Positions 1-7,126 of a stretch of 47,590 nucleotides of DNA are shown piece after piece (position 1 is the stretch's first letter; each line of letters starts with the position of its first letter). The stretch is taken from the NCBI GenBank assembly GCA_017464085.1, contig JAFUEE010000029.1, forward strand, positions 1-47,590. The letters run 5' to 3'. A program made the translations under genes and the position numbers. Origin of the DNA: Pseudomonadota bacterium (GTDB taxonomy: Bacteria > Myxococcota_A > Bradymonadia > UBA4248). The notes under the pieces were generated by a model. That model did not search any database, had not been told where the DNA came from, and saw only the letters and a list, made by a program, of their open reading frames with translations.

Positions 1-150
1 TATGTGCTCACCTGCGGTTGCGCGCATACGCCGCTACCCCCTCTGCAAGCATTTCCCGGGACACATGAAACTTCCTATTGCACCCCAAGGCCAAAAGCAG
101 GCAAACAATGCCTGAGCCCCCGAACACTCATTCTGAATTTTCCAGCGCTC

Positions 151-669
151 TCATTCGCGCTTCATATCCCCTCTGAATTCTTTGACTTTCTGCATCTCGA
201 TCTGTCTTTCATCCTCTTCCTTGCGTTTGAACGTATTATACAGTTTCCAGGACAGAAAAACTAAAGGCAGCATCAGTCCCCCGAGGCCCAGACCTGCCAG
301 CACTATCCAAAAATGTGGCTCTTCAAATGGCGGACCAGGATAATCTGGATTGATGCGCACAGTGATCTGGCCTGTTTCCGACTGCTTCGTGTGCAATCGC
401 ATGAACGTATGCGGCCCATTATATTCATACTTATAAATAATAGTACATCTACTGCACATCTCGTGGTCGCTCTTTCGCCCTGTGCAATAATAACCTTTAC
501 AATCCACCACGTCTTCAGTTGCAGTGACTTCCACCCAATCCCAATGCTTTACCCAAGATCCGATATAATATAATAACGGAATCACAATGCAGAGTACCAT
601 AACAATTATGGAAACAACCAAATCCGACATCGCGCCGCCAGACGTTTTCGGAAGGTCATATCTGCTCAT
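151..669 (-). CDS. DUF3592-like membrane protein with four-Cys motif (copy 1)
   Basis: This is a small membrane protein of unknown function. Two hydrophobic segments (about residues 14-36 and 120-142) flank an extracytoplasmic-looking domain with the DUF3592-style pattern of a YEYNG strand and an INPDYPG turn. The domain carries cysteines spaced C-x4-C-x9-C-x2-C, exactly as in the paralogue encoded just upstream. An ATG at 675 is also open, but I chose 669: an AAGGTG Shine-Dalgarno lies 7 bases before it, and from there the N-terminus (MSRYDLPKTSGGA) aligns with the paralogue's MSKDVPKSSLGA. The gap to the upstream gene is about 11 bases, so the two are probably co-transcribed. The C-terminal tail is charged and helical. 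The family assignment is moderate; no function can be given. Confidence 0.72.
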   Translation of the reverse strand: MSRYDLPKTSGGAMSDLVVSIIVMVLCIVIPLLYYIGSWVKHWDWVEVTATEDVVDCKGYYCTGRKSDHEMCSRCTIIYKYEYNGPHTFMRLHTKQSETGQITVRINPDYPGPPFEEPHFWIVLAGLGLGGLMLPLVFLSWKLYNTFKRKEEDERQIEMQKVKEFRGDMKRE

Positions 670-680
670 ACGCATACACC

Positions 681-1253
681 TTATGAATTTTTCGCCGAAG
701 AGCCGTACTTCGGTTTCGGGGGGCCATACTTATTGATATCCGCATCTGTGATATCTTCGCCATCCGCTATCTTTTGTATGAGATCCTTTCGCCCCGCCTT
801 TTCCAAAGCCTTATAACTTTTATAAATACCAATATACACAGCAGCAAATGCAAATGCAAAAATGCTTAAAAAGATTACCAAAATAAACAGACCTACGCTT
901 GGAGACCGGAAAGGCTTGCCAGGATTCTTCGGATTGATATATGCTTTGACAGGTTCCCCATTTGAAGGAGATTTATTATATTCCACACCTGATATTTTCC
1001 TGCCATTATATTCATATCTATATTTGCGATCACATTCTTGACATGAATACCGGCTTCCCTTGCTCCCCACACACGTCGACATACGGCAATCATAATTCTC
1101 ATACCTAACAGAGACCGCCACCCAATCCCTGTGTTCGATCCAGGGCGCAACCCAGCCATACGCAGCCATGGCCAGAACCGCCACGCCGCTTAAAATGGAC
1201 ACAATTGCCTGAACCATAGCCCCCAGAGATGATTTTGGAACATCCTTGCTCAT
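681..1253 (-). CDS. DUF3592-like membrane protein with four-Cys motif (copy 2)
   Basis: This is a paralogue of the gene immediately downstream (151-669) and the first gene of that pair. It has a membrane segment near residues 12-36, a central domain with cysteines spaced C-x4-C-x9-C-x2-C, the YRYEYNGRKISG strand and the INPKNPGKPF turn typical of DUF3592-like proteins, then a second membrane segment near residues 123-147 and a charged tail rich in Lys and Gly. The ATG at 1253 is preceded by GAGG about 6 bases upstream. The four cysteines lie in the soluble domain between the membrane spans; if it is periplasmic they could form two disulfides, otherwise a zinc site. No partner or pathway can be inferred from the neighbours. 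Confidence 0.72.
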   Translation of the reverse strand: MSKDVPKSSLGAMVQAIVSILSGVAVLAMAAYGWVAPWIEHRDWVAVSVRYENYDCRMSTCVGSKGSRYSCQECDRKYRYEYNGRKISGVEYNKSPSNGEPVKAYINPKNPGKPFRSPSVGLFILVIFLSIFAFAFAAVYIGIYKSYKALEKAGRKDLIQKIADGEDITDADINKYGPPKPKYGSSAKNS

Positions 1254-1332
1254 TCACTGCCTCGCATCAGATTGGATCACATTTTACCACGCATCACATT
1301 TGAGAACACCATCACAGAGGTTTCGACGGGCG

Positions 1333-1437
1333 TATGCGCCAACGGCGCATAGGGCAGCTCAAAGACGTTCCGAGGAACGTCTCGCGCGGCGTATGCGCAG
1401 CATAGCCGCGCCCGATAGGCGTATGCGCAGCATAGCC
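1333..1437. repeat. Cluster of compound hairpins (TAT/ATA family, inverted orientation)
   Basis: Three copies of the intergenic hairpin family lie in the 203-base gap between two minus-strand genes. The inner stem at 1333-1351 (TATGCGCC/GGCGCATA) has lost its outer stem. The copy at 1384-1411 is perfect: outer GCGCGGC/GCCGCGC, one unpaired G, inner TATGC/GCATA. The copy at 1418-1437 has a 3-bp outer stem. A separate perfect 9-bp hairpin (AGACGTTCC/GGAACGTCT) sits at 1363-1382. None is followed by a T tract on either strand. Confidence 0.8.
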
Positions 1438-1456
1438 GCGCCGAACATCACCAATG

Positions 1457-1999
1457 TCAGAGCAAGGAGGAGACGAGATCTGAGAGATCGGACATGCTGG
1501 CAGTCGGCTCAAAACGTGCTACAACATCCCCTTTTCTGTCGATCACAAATTTTGTAAAATTCCATTTGATATCTGGGTTCGTTTTGTAATGTGAATCCCT
1601 GAGCTTGAGCATGGCTGCCATCGCCAGAGCTTTCGGCCCGTGTCCGAACCCCTCAAACCCCTTCTGGCTCTTGAGATATTTATATAACTCAAGCTGGTTG
1701 TCGCCATTGACATCTGACTTCTTCATCTGCGGAAACTGCGTATGATATTTGAGCGTGCAGAATTCGTGGATTTCTTCATCGGTGCCGGGCGTCTGCCCTG
1801 CGAACTGGTTGCACGGGATGTCGAGGATTTCAAGACCTTTGTCATGGTATTTTTCATACATGTTTTCGAGGTCTTCGTAATGCGGCGTAAATCCGCAGCC
1901 TGTCGCCGTATTGACGACGATGACGACTTTGCCTTCAAACTGTTTCATCGGGACTTCATTGCCCTGAGGATCCTTCACGGAATAATCATAAAAGCTCAT
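1457..1999 (-). CDS. Glutathione peroxidase family thiol peroxidase
   Basis: The 180-residue product has the normal length and motifs of a bacterial glutathione peroxidase family enzyme, which reduces peroxides using thiols or thioredoxin. The peroxidatic cysteine is C35 in NTATGCGFTPHY (a Cys enzyme, not selenocysteine). The second hallmark block, IPCNQFAGQTPG, follows and supplies the conserved Gln, and WNFTKFVIDRKGDVVARF holds the conserved Trp and Asn. The Cys in HEFC is at the position of the resolving cysteine of thioredoxin-dependent members. The reading frame stays open to 2071, but I place the start at the ATG at 1999: GGAG lies about 7 bases upstream and MSFYDYSV is the usual family N-terminus. 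No signal peptide is seen, so it is cytoplasmic. It appears to be a single gene, divergent from 2485. Confidence 0.93.
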   Translation of the reverse strand: MSFYDYSVKDPQGNEVPMKQFEGKVVIVVNTATGCGFTPHYEDLENMYEKYHDKGLEILDIPCNQFAGQTPGTDEEIHEFCTLKYHTQFPQMKKSDVNGDNQLELYKYLKSQKGFEGFGHGPKALAMAAMLKLRDSHYKTNPDIKWNFTKFVIDRKGDVVARFEPTASMSDLSDLVSSLL

Positions 2000-2103
2000 A
2001 TTTTCTCCGACTAGTTTTAAACCATTGCCATTATGGCAGGCGAGAATCTTACCAGAAAAAGCGCTTCCCATACAAACAAAAACACATCATTTCAAGACTT
2101 TTT

Positions 2104-2118
2104 GTTACCATTCAGCCG
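2104..2118 (+). repeat. Dispersed motif GTTACCATTCAGCCG
   Basis: This 15-base motif matches, with one change, the inverted ends of the MITE-like segment at 23550-23726. A partial echo (CTATTCAGCC) follows at 2128-2137. The rest of 2000-2373 between the divergent genes shows no ORF with a ribosome binding site and no RNA gene that I can recognise. Confidence 0.5.
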
Positions 2119-2373
2119 GGAGCGGCCTATTCAGCCACTGCTGGCTCTAACTGCGTCACACAACAGCGTCAAGCCCTGCCCCTGAAACCAAGGACAGAAG
2201 CTTTATCACGCCAATCACAGCCCTGCCAGCACGCAAAATTATCAATACTTCAGAAAACACCTATGAGGCTGAGCAGTAACATTAATTCTACAATCCAATT
2301 CCACAATCCCCGGATAGAGGCAAGCGAGGCTGCGCATGTCGGTTTTGAGCCCCCAGGGTGGACATTATCCCAC

Positions 2374-2407
2374 ATTGTTTCACATGTACCCGAAAACCTG
2401 AAACAAT
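2374..2407. promoter_or_regulatory. Inverted repeat upstream of promoter, possible operator
   Basis: ATTGTTTC at 2374-2381 and GAAACAAT at 2400-2407 form a perfect 8-bp inverted repeat with an 18-base spacer. It ends 14 bases upstream of the -35 box of the promoter at 2422, a typical position for an activator or repressor site. The role is inferred from position only. Confidence 0.35.
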
Positions 2408-2421
2408 TTTCAAAATAGCTG

Positions 2422-2450
2422 TTGACATCCCCGGGCCACATCTATTTAAT
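2422..2450 (+). promoter_or_regulatory. Sigma-70-like promoter for the first peptidoglycan hydrolase
   Basis: A perfect TTGACA (2422-2427), a 17-base spacer and TTTAAT (2445-2450, one mismatch to TATAAT) lie upstream of the gene. Transcription should begin near 2457. A strong ribosome binding site, AAAGGAGG at 2471-2478, precedes the ATG at 2485 by 6 bases. This is the best promoter and ribosome-site combination in the window and suggests high expression. Confidence 0.65.
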
Positions 2451-2484
2451 GCCATGCAGGTGTTCTAACGAAAGGAGGTGTGTT

Positions 2485-4608
2485 ATGCCAATGCAAGAAA
2501 TGGAATCCCAGAAAAAGGCAGAGGATGTTTCCCAGGAACAGGCACAGAACGGCCAAGAGACCGCGGCCGCCTCAGACGCTCAGGCGTCCAACGAGCAGAA
2601 ATCGCAGGGCCATGACCTCGCGCACGGCAATGTCTCGGAACTGCTCGCGCGCGGAGAATCGACCTCGCCCAAAGGCGGGAACAACCAGTATGACGCGATG
2701 AACTACTACCGCTCGGACGGGACGCTCGGAAACTGCTATTTCGGCCTGATCGACGGCAGCCCGATTTCATCCCTGACGTTCGGCCGTCTCGCGGAGCTGA
2801 GCAAGAAGACGACGCTCAACATCAGCTATACGGACGGCGACGCGCCCAAAACGCTTTACAACGCGCGCCTGTTCGCGACCGGCAAGTACCAGATGGTGCC
2901 CGACACGCGCGAGGCCGCCAAAGTCGCGGCGGGTCTCAATGACAACTCGGTATTTTCCGCGCAGAATCAGGATCTGTGCTTCACCAATTACCTGATTGCC
3001 GGCAAGCGCCCGCAGGTCATGGCGTACCTCACGGGCAACGGCTCTATCGAGGCCGCAGCGCTTGCAATCGCGCAGGAGTGGGCGGCCGTCGGCATCGCCC
3101 CGGGCCTGACAAACAACAACGGCATCCGCTCTGACGGAACAGTCGGCTACTACAACGGAGACGGGCTCAATTCCGCGAGCATCACGTATTCGGAGATCAT
3201 TGCGGCGCTCAAGGCCGACAAGGCAGCGATCGAAAGCGGCGGCGTTGCCACGCATACGATCGATCCGACTGTCGGCACGCCACAGAGCGTCCTGCCCGGC
3301 CCGAATGCGACAGCACAAGGCGGCAACGCCACAGCCGATGCCCCCACGCCCGCTGTCAGCGAAGGCAATGTCGCGGCTGGCGAAAGCTCGGGCGGCGCAA
3401 ACGTCGATATCGACCGCGCTGTCCGCATCAACAAACGCTATGGCTACAAGCGCATCACATGGATCGAAATCCAGCGCGGCATCGGCATGCCCGAAGACCA
3501 GGTCGACGGATATGTCGGCCCGATCACCGCGCAGGCCATCGCAGACTGGCAGGCATCACGCGGCTTCACAGGCGATGACCTCGACGGCATCTGCGGCCCG
3601 AACACGCTCAAGGCCATCCGGGCCGGCATGCCGGCTGTCAACACGGCCGTCTCATCAGATCCCGCGGCACAGAGCGCCATAGAAAACCCCTCAGCCGCTA
3701 ACCAGAACGTTTCGGACGAACCGTCCGCCGCGGAAACGCCTGCCGTATCACACCAGCCGGCAGAAACGCCAGCCGTCGCAAACGAAGGCCCCGCAGAAAC
3801 AGCCTCCGGAACGCTCTCAGACGCGGAAGTCGCGGATGCTGTCGCATGGAACAATGCCCGGAATTACTCCGAAGATACAATCAGCGTCATCAAATCGACA
3901 GTCGGCGGCGCCTCCGGGTCATCATTTACTGCCGAAGACGCGCAGAAAATCGCTGCCTGGCAGCTGTCACAAGGCCTGACGGGCAAAGATGTGGACGGCA
4001 AATTCGGGCCCACCTCATGCGGACTGGCCGGCATCACGCCGACATATAATGTCTCCAATTACCACACACTCGGCAGCGATACGCCGACCTGGTGCACACA
4101 GCACGGCTTCATCAATGGCCAGAGCCTCGACCAGCTTGAGGGCAACTTCAGAGAATCCGCCAAGAGCGTCATCGGGGGCATACAGGCCGCCGGCGGCGCG
4201 GTCACCATCACATCCACGCTCAGACATCCGGCCCGCGCCGCTGTCATGTACTATGCAAGATATCTTGAAAAGACCGCGCAGGTACAGGATATCTTCAACC
4301 AGCACGGCATCTCGGTGGACGGCAACTGGGCCGGCGGACAGGCTGCTTGCGATGCCTTCGGCATAGGCAGCAACCCTGTCGGGCTCACCTCGAACCATAT
4401 CTACGGACATGCCGTCGATATGCAGATCACCAATCTCCCAGCATCCATCAATGTTGGCGGCACGACCGTCAACACCGGCGGCAACCAGGGCGGATACGTT
4501 TCCAACGCGAATGCCCTGAACAACGCGCTCAGAACTGCCGGCGTTGCCAGCGACTTCATCTGGTATGGCTACGGCGACGATGTCCATTGGTCCATTAACG
4601 GCAGATAA
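2485..4608 (+). CDS. Multidomain peptidoglycan hydrolase (muramidase-like, 2 PG-binding, M15 peptidase), copy 1
   Basis: The 707-residue protein is predicted to cut both glycan and peptide parts of peptidoglycan. Residues 1-45 are polar and Gln/Glu/Ala rich, with no signal peptide or membrane segment. Residues 48-230 resemble phage-type lysozyme/transglycosylase folds: likely catalytic E58 in LARGES, then GKYQMVP. Two peptidoglycan-binding-like modules follow (about 315-382 and 452-520, each with a VDG..GP pattern), joined by Ala/Pro/Glu-rich linkers. The C-terminal domain (about 545-707) has the M15 metallopeptidase zinc motif SNHIYGHAVD (H638, D645) and a final HW (H701). The frame is open further upstream, but the AAAGGAGG site fixes the ATG at 2485. 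A terminator follows at 4630, then the AAA ATPase gene. A paralogue is at 7127. Absence of a secretion signal suggests delivery by a machine or release by lysis; that is inference. Confidence 0.87.
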   Translation: MPMQEMESQKKAEDVSQEQAQNGQETAAASDAQASNEQKSQGHDLAHGNVSELLARGESTSPKGGNNQYDAMNYYRSDGTLGNCYFGLIDGSPISSLTFGRLAELSKKTTLNISYTDGDAPKTLYNARLFATGKYQMVPDTREAAKVAAGLNDNSVFSAQNQDLCFTNYLIAGKRPQVMAYLTGNGSIEAAALAIAQEWAAVGIAPGLTNNNGIRSDGTVGYYNGDGLNSASITYSEIIAALKADKAAIESGGVATHTIDPTVGTPQSVLPGPNATAQGGNATADAPTPAVSEGNVAAGESSGGANVDIDRAVRINKRYGYKRITWIEIQRGIGMPEDQVDGYVGPITAQAIADWQASRGFTGDDLDGICGPNTLKAIRAGMPAVNTAVSSDPAAQSAIENPSAANQNVSDEPSAAETPAVSHQPAETPAVANEGPAETASGTLSDAEVADAVAWNNARNYSEDTISVIKSTVGGASGSSFTAEDAQKIAAWQLSQGLTGKDVDGKFGPTSCGLAGITPTYNVSNYHTLGSDTPTWCTQHGFINGQSLDQLEGNFRESAKSVIGGIQAAGGAVTITSTLRHPARAAVMYYARYLEKTAQVQDIFNQHGISVDGNWAGGQAACDAFGIGSNPVGLTSNHIYGHAVDMQITNLPASINVGGTTVNTGGNQGGYVSNANALNNALRTAGVASDFIWYGYGDDVHWSINGR

Positions 4609-4629
4609 CTGTCCCTGCCACACCATCTG

Positions 4630-4659
4630 AAAAAGGGAAGCCTCTCGCTTCCCTTTTTT
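4630..4659 (+). terminator. Rho-independent terminator
   Basis: GGGAAGC (4635-4641), loop CTCTC, GCTTCCC (4647-4653), flanked by an A run and followed by six T. It lies 22 bases after the hydrolase stop and 32 bases before the ATPase start. No promoter fits in the remaining gap, so the ATPase is probably made by read-through at a lower level than the hydrolase (inference). Confidence 0.85.
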
Positions 4660-4690
4660 ATCAGCCCTCCAACACAACAAACAGGATGTT

Positions 4691-6973
4691 ATGCCAGAAG
4701 ACCAGATTCCCAGCACGCCTCCAGCATCCCTGAGCGACAAGGAGCTCGACAAGATTTTTGAGAGCTGGAAACAGGAATTTCTCAACCTCTCCCCCGAAGC
4801 CCGGCAGTCGGCGCTGTTCAACATGATGTGCGACAGGCTCTACTGGCGGATCATCTATTATGTGCGGAGATTTCCCGAAAAGCTCGTCAGCAGCAACCAC
4901 ACGTATTCGGACCGCTGCGTGAGCTTCGAGGAGTTCATGGCATATATGGGGCATGTCGAGCCCGACGGCTATGCCGCGAAATGGCTGGAGACGAACCACG
5001 TGCCGCCCCTCGAGGTCGCACAGGAGCGCATCCGCCTCCTCGAATCCCAGCTCCACGTCCTGCTCGAGCTCAACGCAAACTGCCCCATCCTGAACATCAA
5101 GCGCAACTTCGCGCTGACCGACCTGGAGATGTCGATCCTGGCGACGCTCGCGATCGCGATGTCCGTCGAAAATCTCCTCCGCATGCTGACCGTCGCATGG
5201 GCAGATTTCTCGGTGCGCCAGCCGACAGTCTCATTCATCTGCCAGCTCCTGAGCGACAGCCCGCGCGGATTTGACCTCGTTTATCGGGCATTTTCCGAAC
5301 AGGGCACGCTCCGCCGGATGCGCCTGGTCATCCCTGAGCGCAGCGCGACGCTCCCCAACTTCACGCCGCTGATGTATGCGCCGCTCTCGATCGAACAGAC
5401 CGTGATCGACGCGTTCACCGGCCGAAACCCGATCCGCGAGCTTCCCCCGAACATGACGCTTCACCGCGACCATCTTCCGATGCGCTCGCTGATCCTCGAG
5501 GACAGCATACGCGAAGAATTCGCATACGCGCTCAGCCAGCCGGGCGCGCGCATCTGCCTCTCGGGCCCCGTCCATTCCGGGCGGCGCACCGCTACGTGCA
5601 CTTTCGCGCACAAGGCCAAGTTCTCTGGCGTCTTCGAGGTCGATATGACCAGCGAGTTCGACCCCAAGATGCCCGCGCTGTTCGAAGCGAGGCTTTCCAG
5701 CATCATGCGCGAGGCGCTGTTCGAAAGCAGCCTGCTGATGCTCCGCTTCGACGCGCTCGAGGACAATTCCGAGCTTCTCCAGCACATCACGCACTCGCAG
5801 GTCATCCTTTCGCGCATCACAGAAAACTTCCCCGGCACTGTCGTCATCCTCGTGAACAAGGTCAACGCCGCGCTCAGCGACGCATTCGGCAAACCGGTGA
5901 GTATCCATATACAGCCGCCGACGGTCGAGCTGGCGGTCAAAGTCTGGCGGCGCGCGCTCTCCCCATGGGCAAGCGCCGAAGAAACTGCGCACATGTCCGA
6001 GATGTTCTCGCGCAACTACAGCCTCCCGATCGGCAGCATCTTCGCCGTCGTCCGCGATGCCGTGGACGCGCTCCAGACGACAGGCATGGATCCATCCGCG
6101 CTCCAGTCGCACCACATCCTCAACGAGATCCGCAAGAGTTTCCGCCACCAGATGGGCTCGCTGGCAGAAGTCACGGTCAGCGACGTGCCGATATCCGGCG
6201 TCGTCCTCCCCGCCGAAGCAAAGGCGCAGGTCAACGAAATCCTGCAGTACGCCAAAAACCTGCACAACGTCCTCGATGTCTGGGGCTTCCGGCAGCGCTC
6301 CCCCTACGGCAACGCACTTTCCGTGCTCTTCGCCGGCCCCCCGGGCACCGGAAAGACCCTGCTCGCATGCGCGCTCGCGAACGAGCTCGGAAAAGTCCTC
6401 TACCGCGTCGACCTCTCAAGAATCGTAGACAAATATATCGGGGAAACCGAGAAAAACCTAGGCAAGATCTTCGACGAGGCGGCCAAGGCACAGGCGATCA
6501 TATTGTTCGACGAGGCGGACTCCCTCTTTGCCAAGCGCACCGAGGTCAAGTCCTCCAACGACAGATACGCCAATCTTGAGATCAACTTTCTCCTGCAGAA
6601 GCTCGAATCCTATAACGGCATCACGATCCTCACGACGAACCTCTCCAAGAGCATCGACGATGCTTTCCGCCGGCGCCTGCGCTTCATCATCGACTTCCCG
6701 ATGCCCGACGTGCCCGCGCGAATCGAGCTATGGAAGCGCATGATCCCGCCAAACGCGCCGCTCTCTGACGATATCCGCTGGGGCTGGCTGGCGCACACGT
6801 TCGAGATGAGCGGCGGCTATATCCGCAACGCCGTGCTCAAGGCCGCAATCACCGCCTCCGCAACGAATTCGCCCATCAGCATGACGCATCTGGCCAAAGC
6901 AGCCGCAGATGAGGCGCGCTCCATGGGCATGCTCCTGCGAATCGACGACAACTACGACGATTACGAAGAATGA
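4691..6973 (+). CDS. AAA+ ATPase, contractile-injection-system type (N-terminal winged-helix region, two AAA domains)
   Basis: The 760-residue protein has the layout of the AAA+ ATPases encoded with extracellular contractile injection systems (Afp15/Pvc15-like). A helical/winged-helix N-terminal region (to about 260) contains FALTDLEMSILATLAIAMS and a GTLRRMRLVIPE stretch. The first AAA domain is degenerate: its P-loop, G292-PVHSG-R298-R-T, has Arg in place of Lys. The second is intact: Walker A GPPGTGKT (G549-T556), Walker B ILFDEAD (D607, E608), then FRRRLRF for sensor/arginine-finger function. It likely remodels or recruits proteins in the cytoplasm. AGGA precedes the ATG at 4691 by 4 bases. 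The gene lies between two paralogous peptidoglycan hydrolases. No sheath, tube or baseplate genes are in the window, so the link to an injection system rests on family resemblance; similar ATPases occur elsewhere. Confidence 0.83.
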   Translation: MPEDQIPSTPPASLSDKELDKIFESWKQEFLNLSPEARQSALFNMMCDRLYWRIIYYVRRFPEKLVSSNHTYSDRCVSFEEFMAYMGHVEPDGYAAKWLETNHVPPLEVAQERIRLLESQLHVLLELNANCPILNIKRNFALTDLEMSILATLAIAMSVENLLRMLTVAWADFSVRQPTVSFICQLLSDSPRGFDLVYRAFSEQGTLRRMRLVIPERSATLPNFTPLMYAPLSIEQTVIDAFTGRNPIRELPPNMTLHRDHLPMRSLILEDSIREEFAYALSQPGARICLSGPVHSGRRTATCTFAHKAKFSGVFEVDMTSEFDPKMPALFEARLSSIMREALFESSLLMLRFDALEDNSELLQHITHSQVILSRITENFPGTVVILVNKVNAALSDAFGKPVSIHIQPPTVELAVKVWRRALSPWASAEETAHMSEMFSRNYSLPIGSIFAVVRDAVDALQTTGMDPSALQSHHILNEIRKSFRHQMGSLAEVTVSDVPISGVVLPAEAKAQVNEILQYAKNLHNVLDVWGFRQRSPYGNALSVLFAGPPGTGKTLLACALANELGKVLYRVDLSRIVDKYIGETEKNLGKIFDEAAKAQAIILFDEADSLFAKRTEVKSSNDRYANLEINFLLQKLESYNGITILTTNLSKSIDDAFRRRLRFIIDFPMPDVPARIELWKRMIPPNAPLSDDIRWGWLAHTFEMSGGYIRNAVLKAAITASATNSPISMTHLAKAAADEARSMGMLLRIDDNYDDYEE

Positions 6974-6986
6974 CCTTTTTTGCCCC

Positions 6987-7049
6987 GCGCTATGGCCTGC
7001 GGCCATACGCGCCGGGCAGCCGCCTATGCCCGGAGGGCATACGCCGGCT
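6987..7049. repeat. Two compound hairpins (TAT/ATA family)
   Basis: Copy at 6987-7012: outer GCGC/GCGC, inner TATGGCC/GGCCATA, loop TGC, one unpaired C. Copy at 7018-7049: outer AGCCG-type stem with one mismatch, inner TATGCCC/GGGCATA, loop GGA. They fill the gap between the ATPase and the second hydrolase and have no T tract. A TTGACA at 7061-7066 follows, but no convincing -10 box is at the right distance. Confidence 0.8.
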
Positions 7050-7126
7050 GAAATATTCGTTTGACATTCTGTCTCCAAAATGAAACATTCACTTTAGTGC
7101 TTTATATTTTTTAAGGAGACCAGACC

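Noticed and set aside
4..264. An 86-codon plus-strand open frame at the window start
   Set aside because: It overlaps the end of a supported minus-strand gene, has no ribosome site and shows no family features. Nothing else is recognised in 1-150.
5231..6265. A 344-codon minus-strand open frame inside the AAA ATPase gene
   Set aside because: It is fully covered by the ATPase gene with clear motifs; its Arg/Glu/Asp/Ala-rich product is a codon-bias shadow.
7061..7089. TTGACA at 7061 as a promoter for the second hydrolase
   Set aside because: The hexamer at the correct spacing (AACATT) is a poor -10 box, so it was not listed as a promoter feature.
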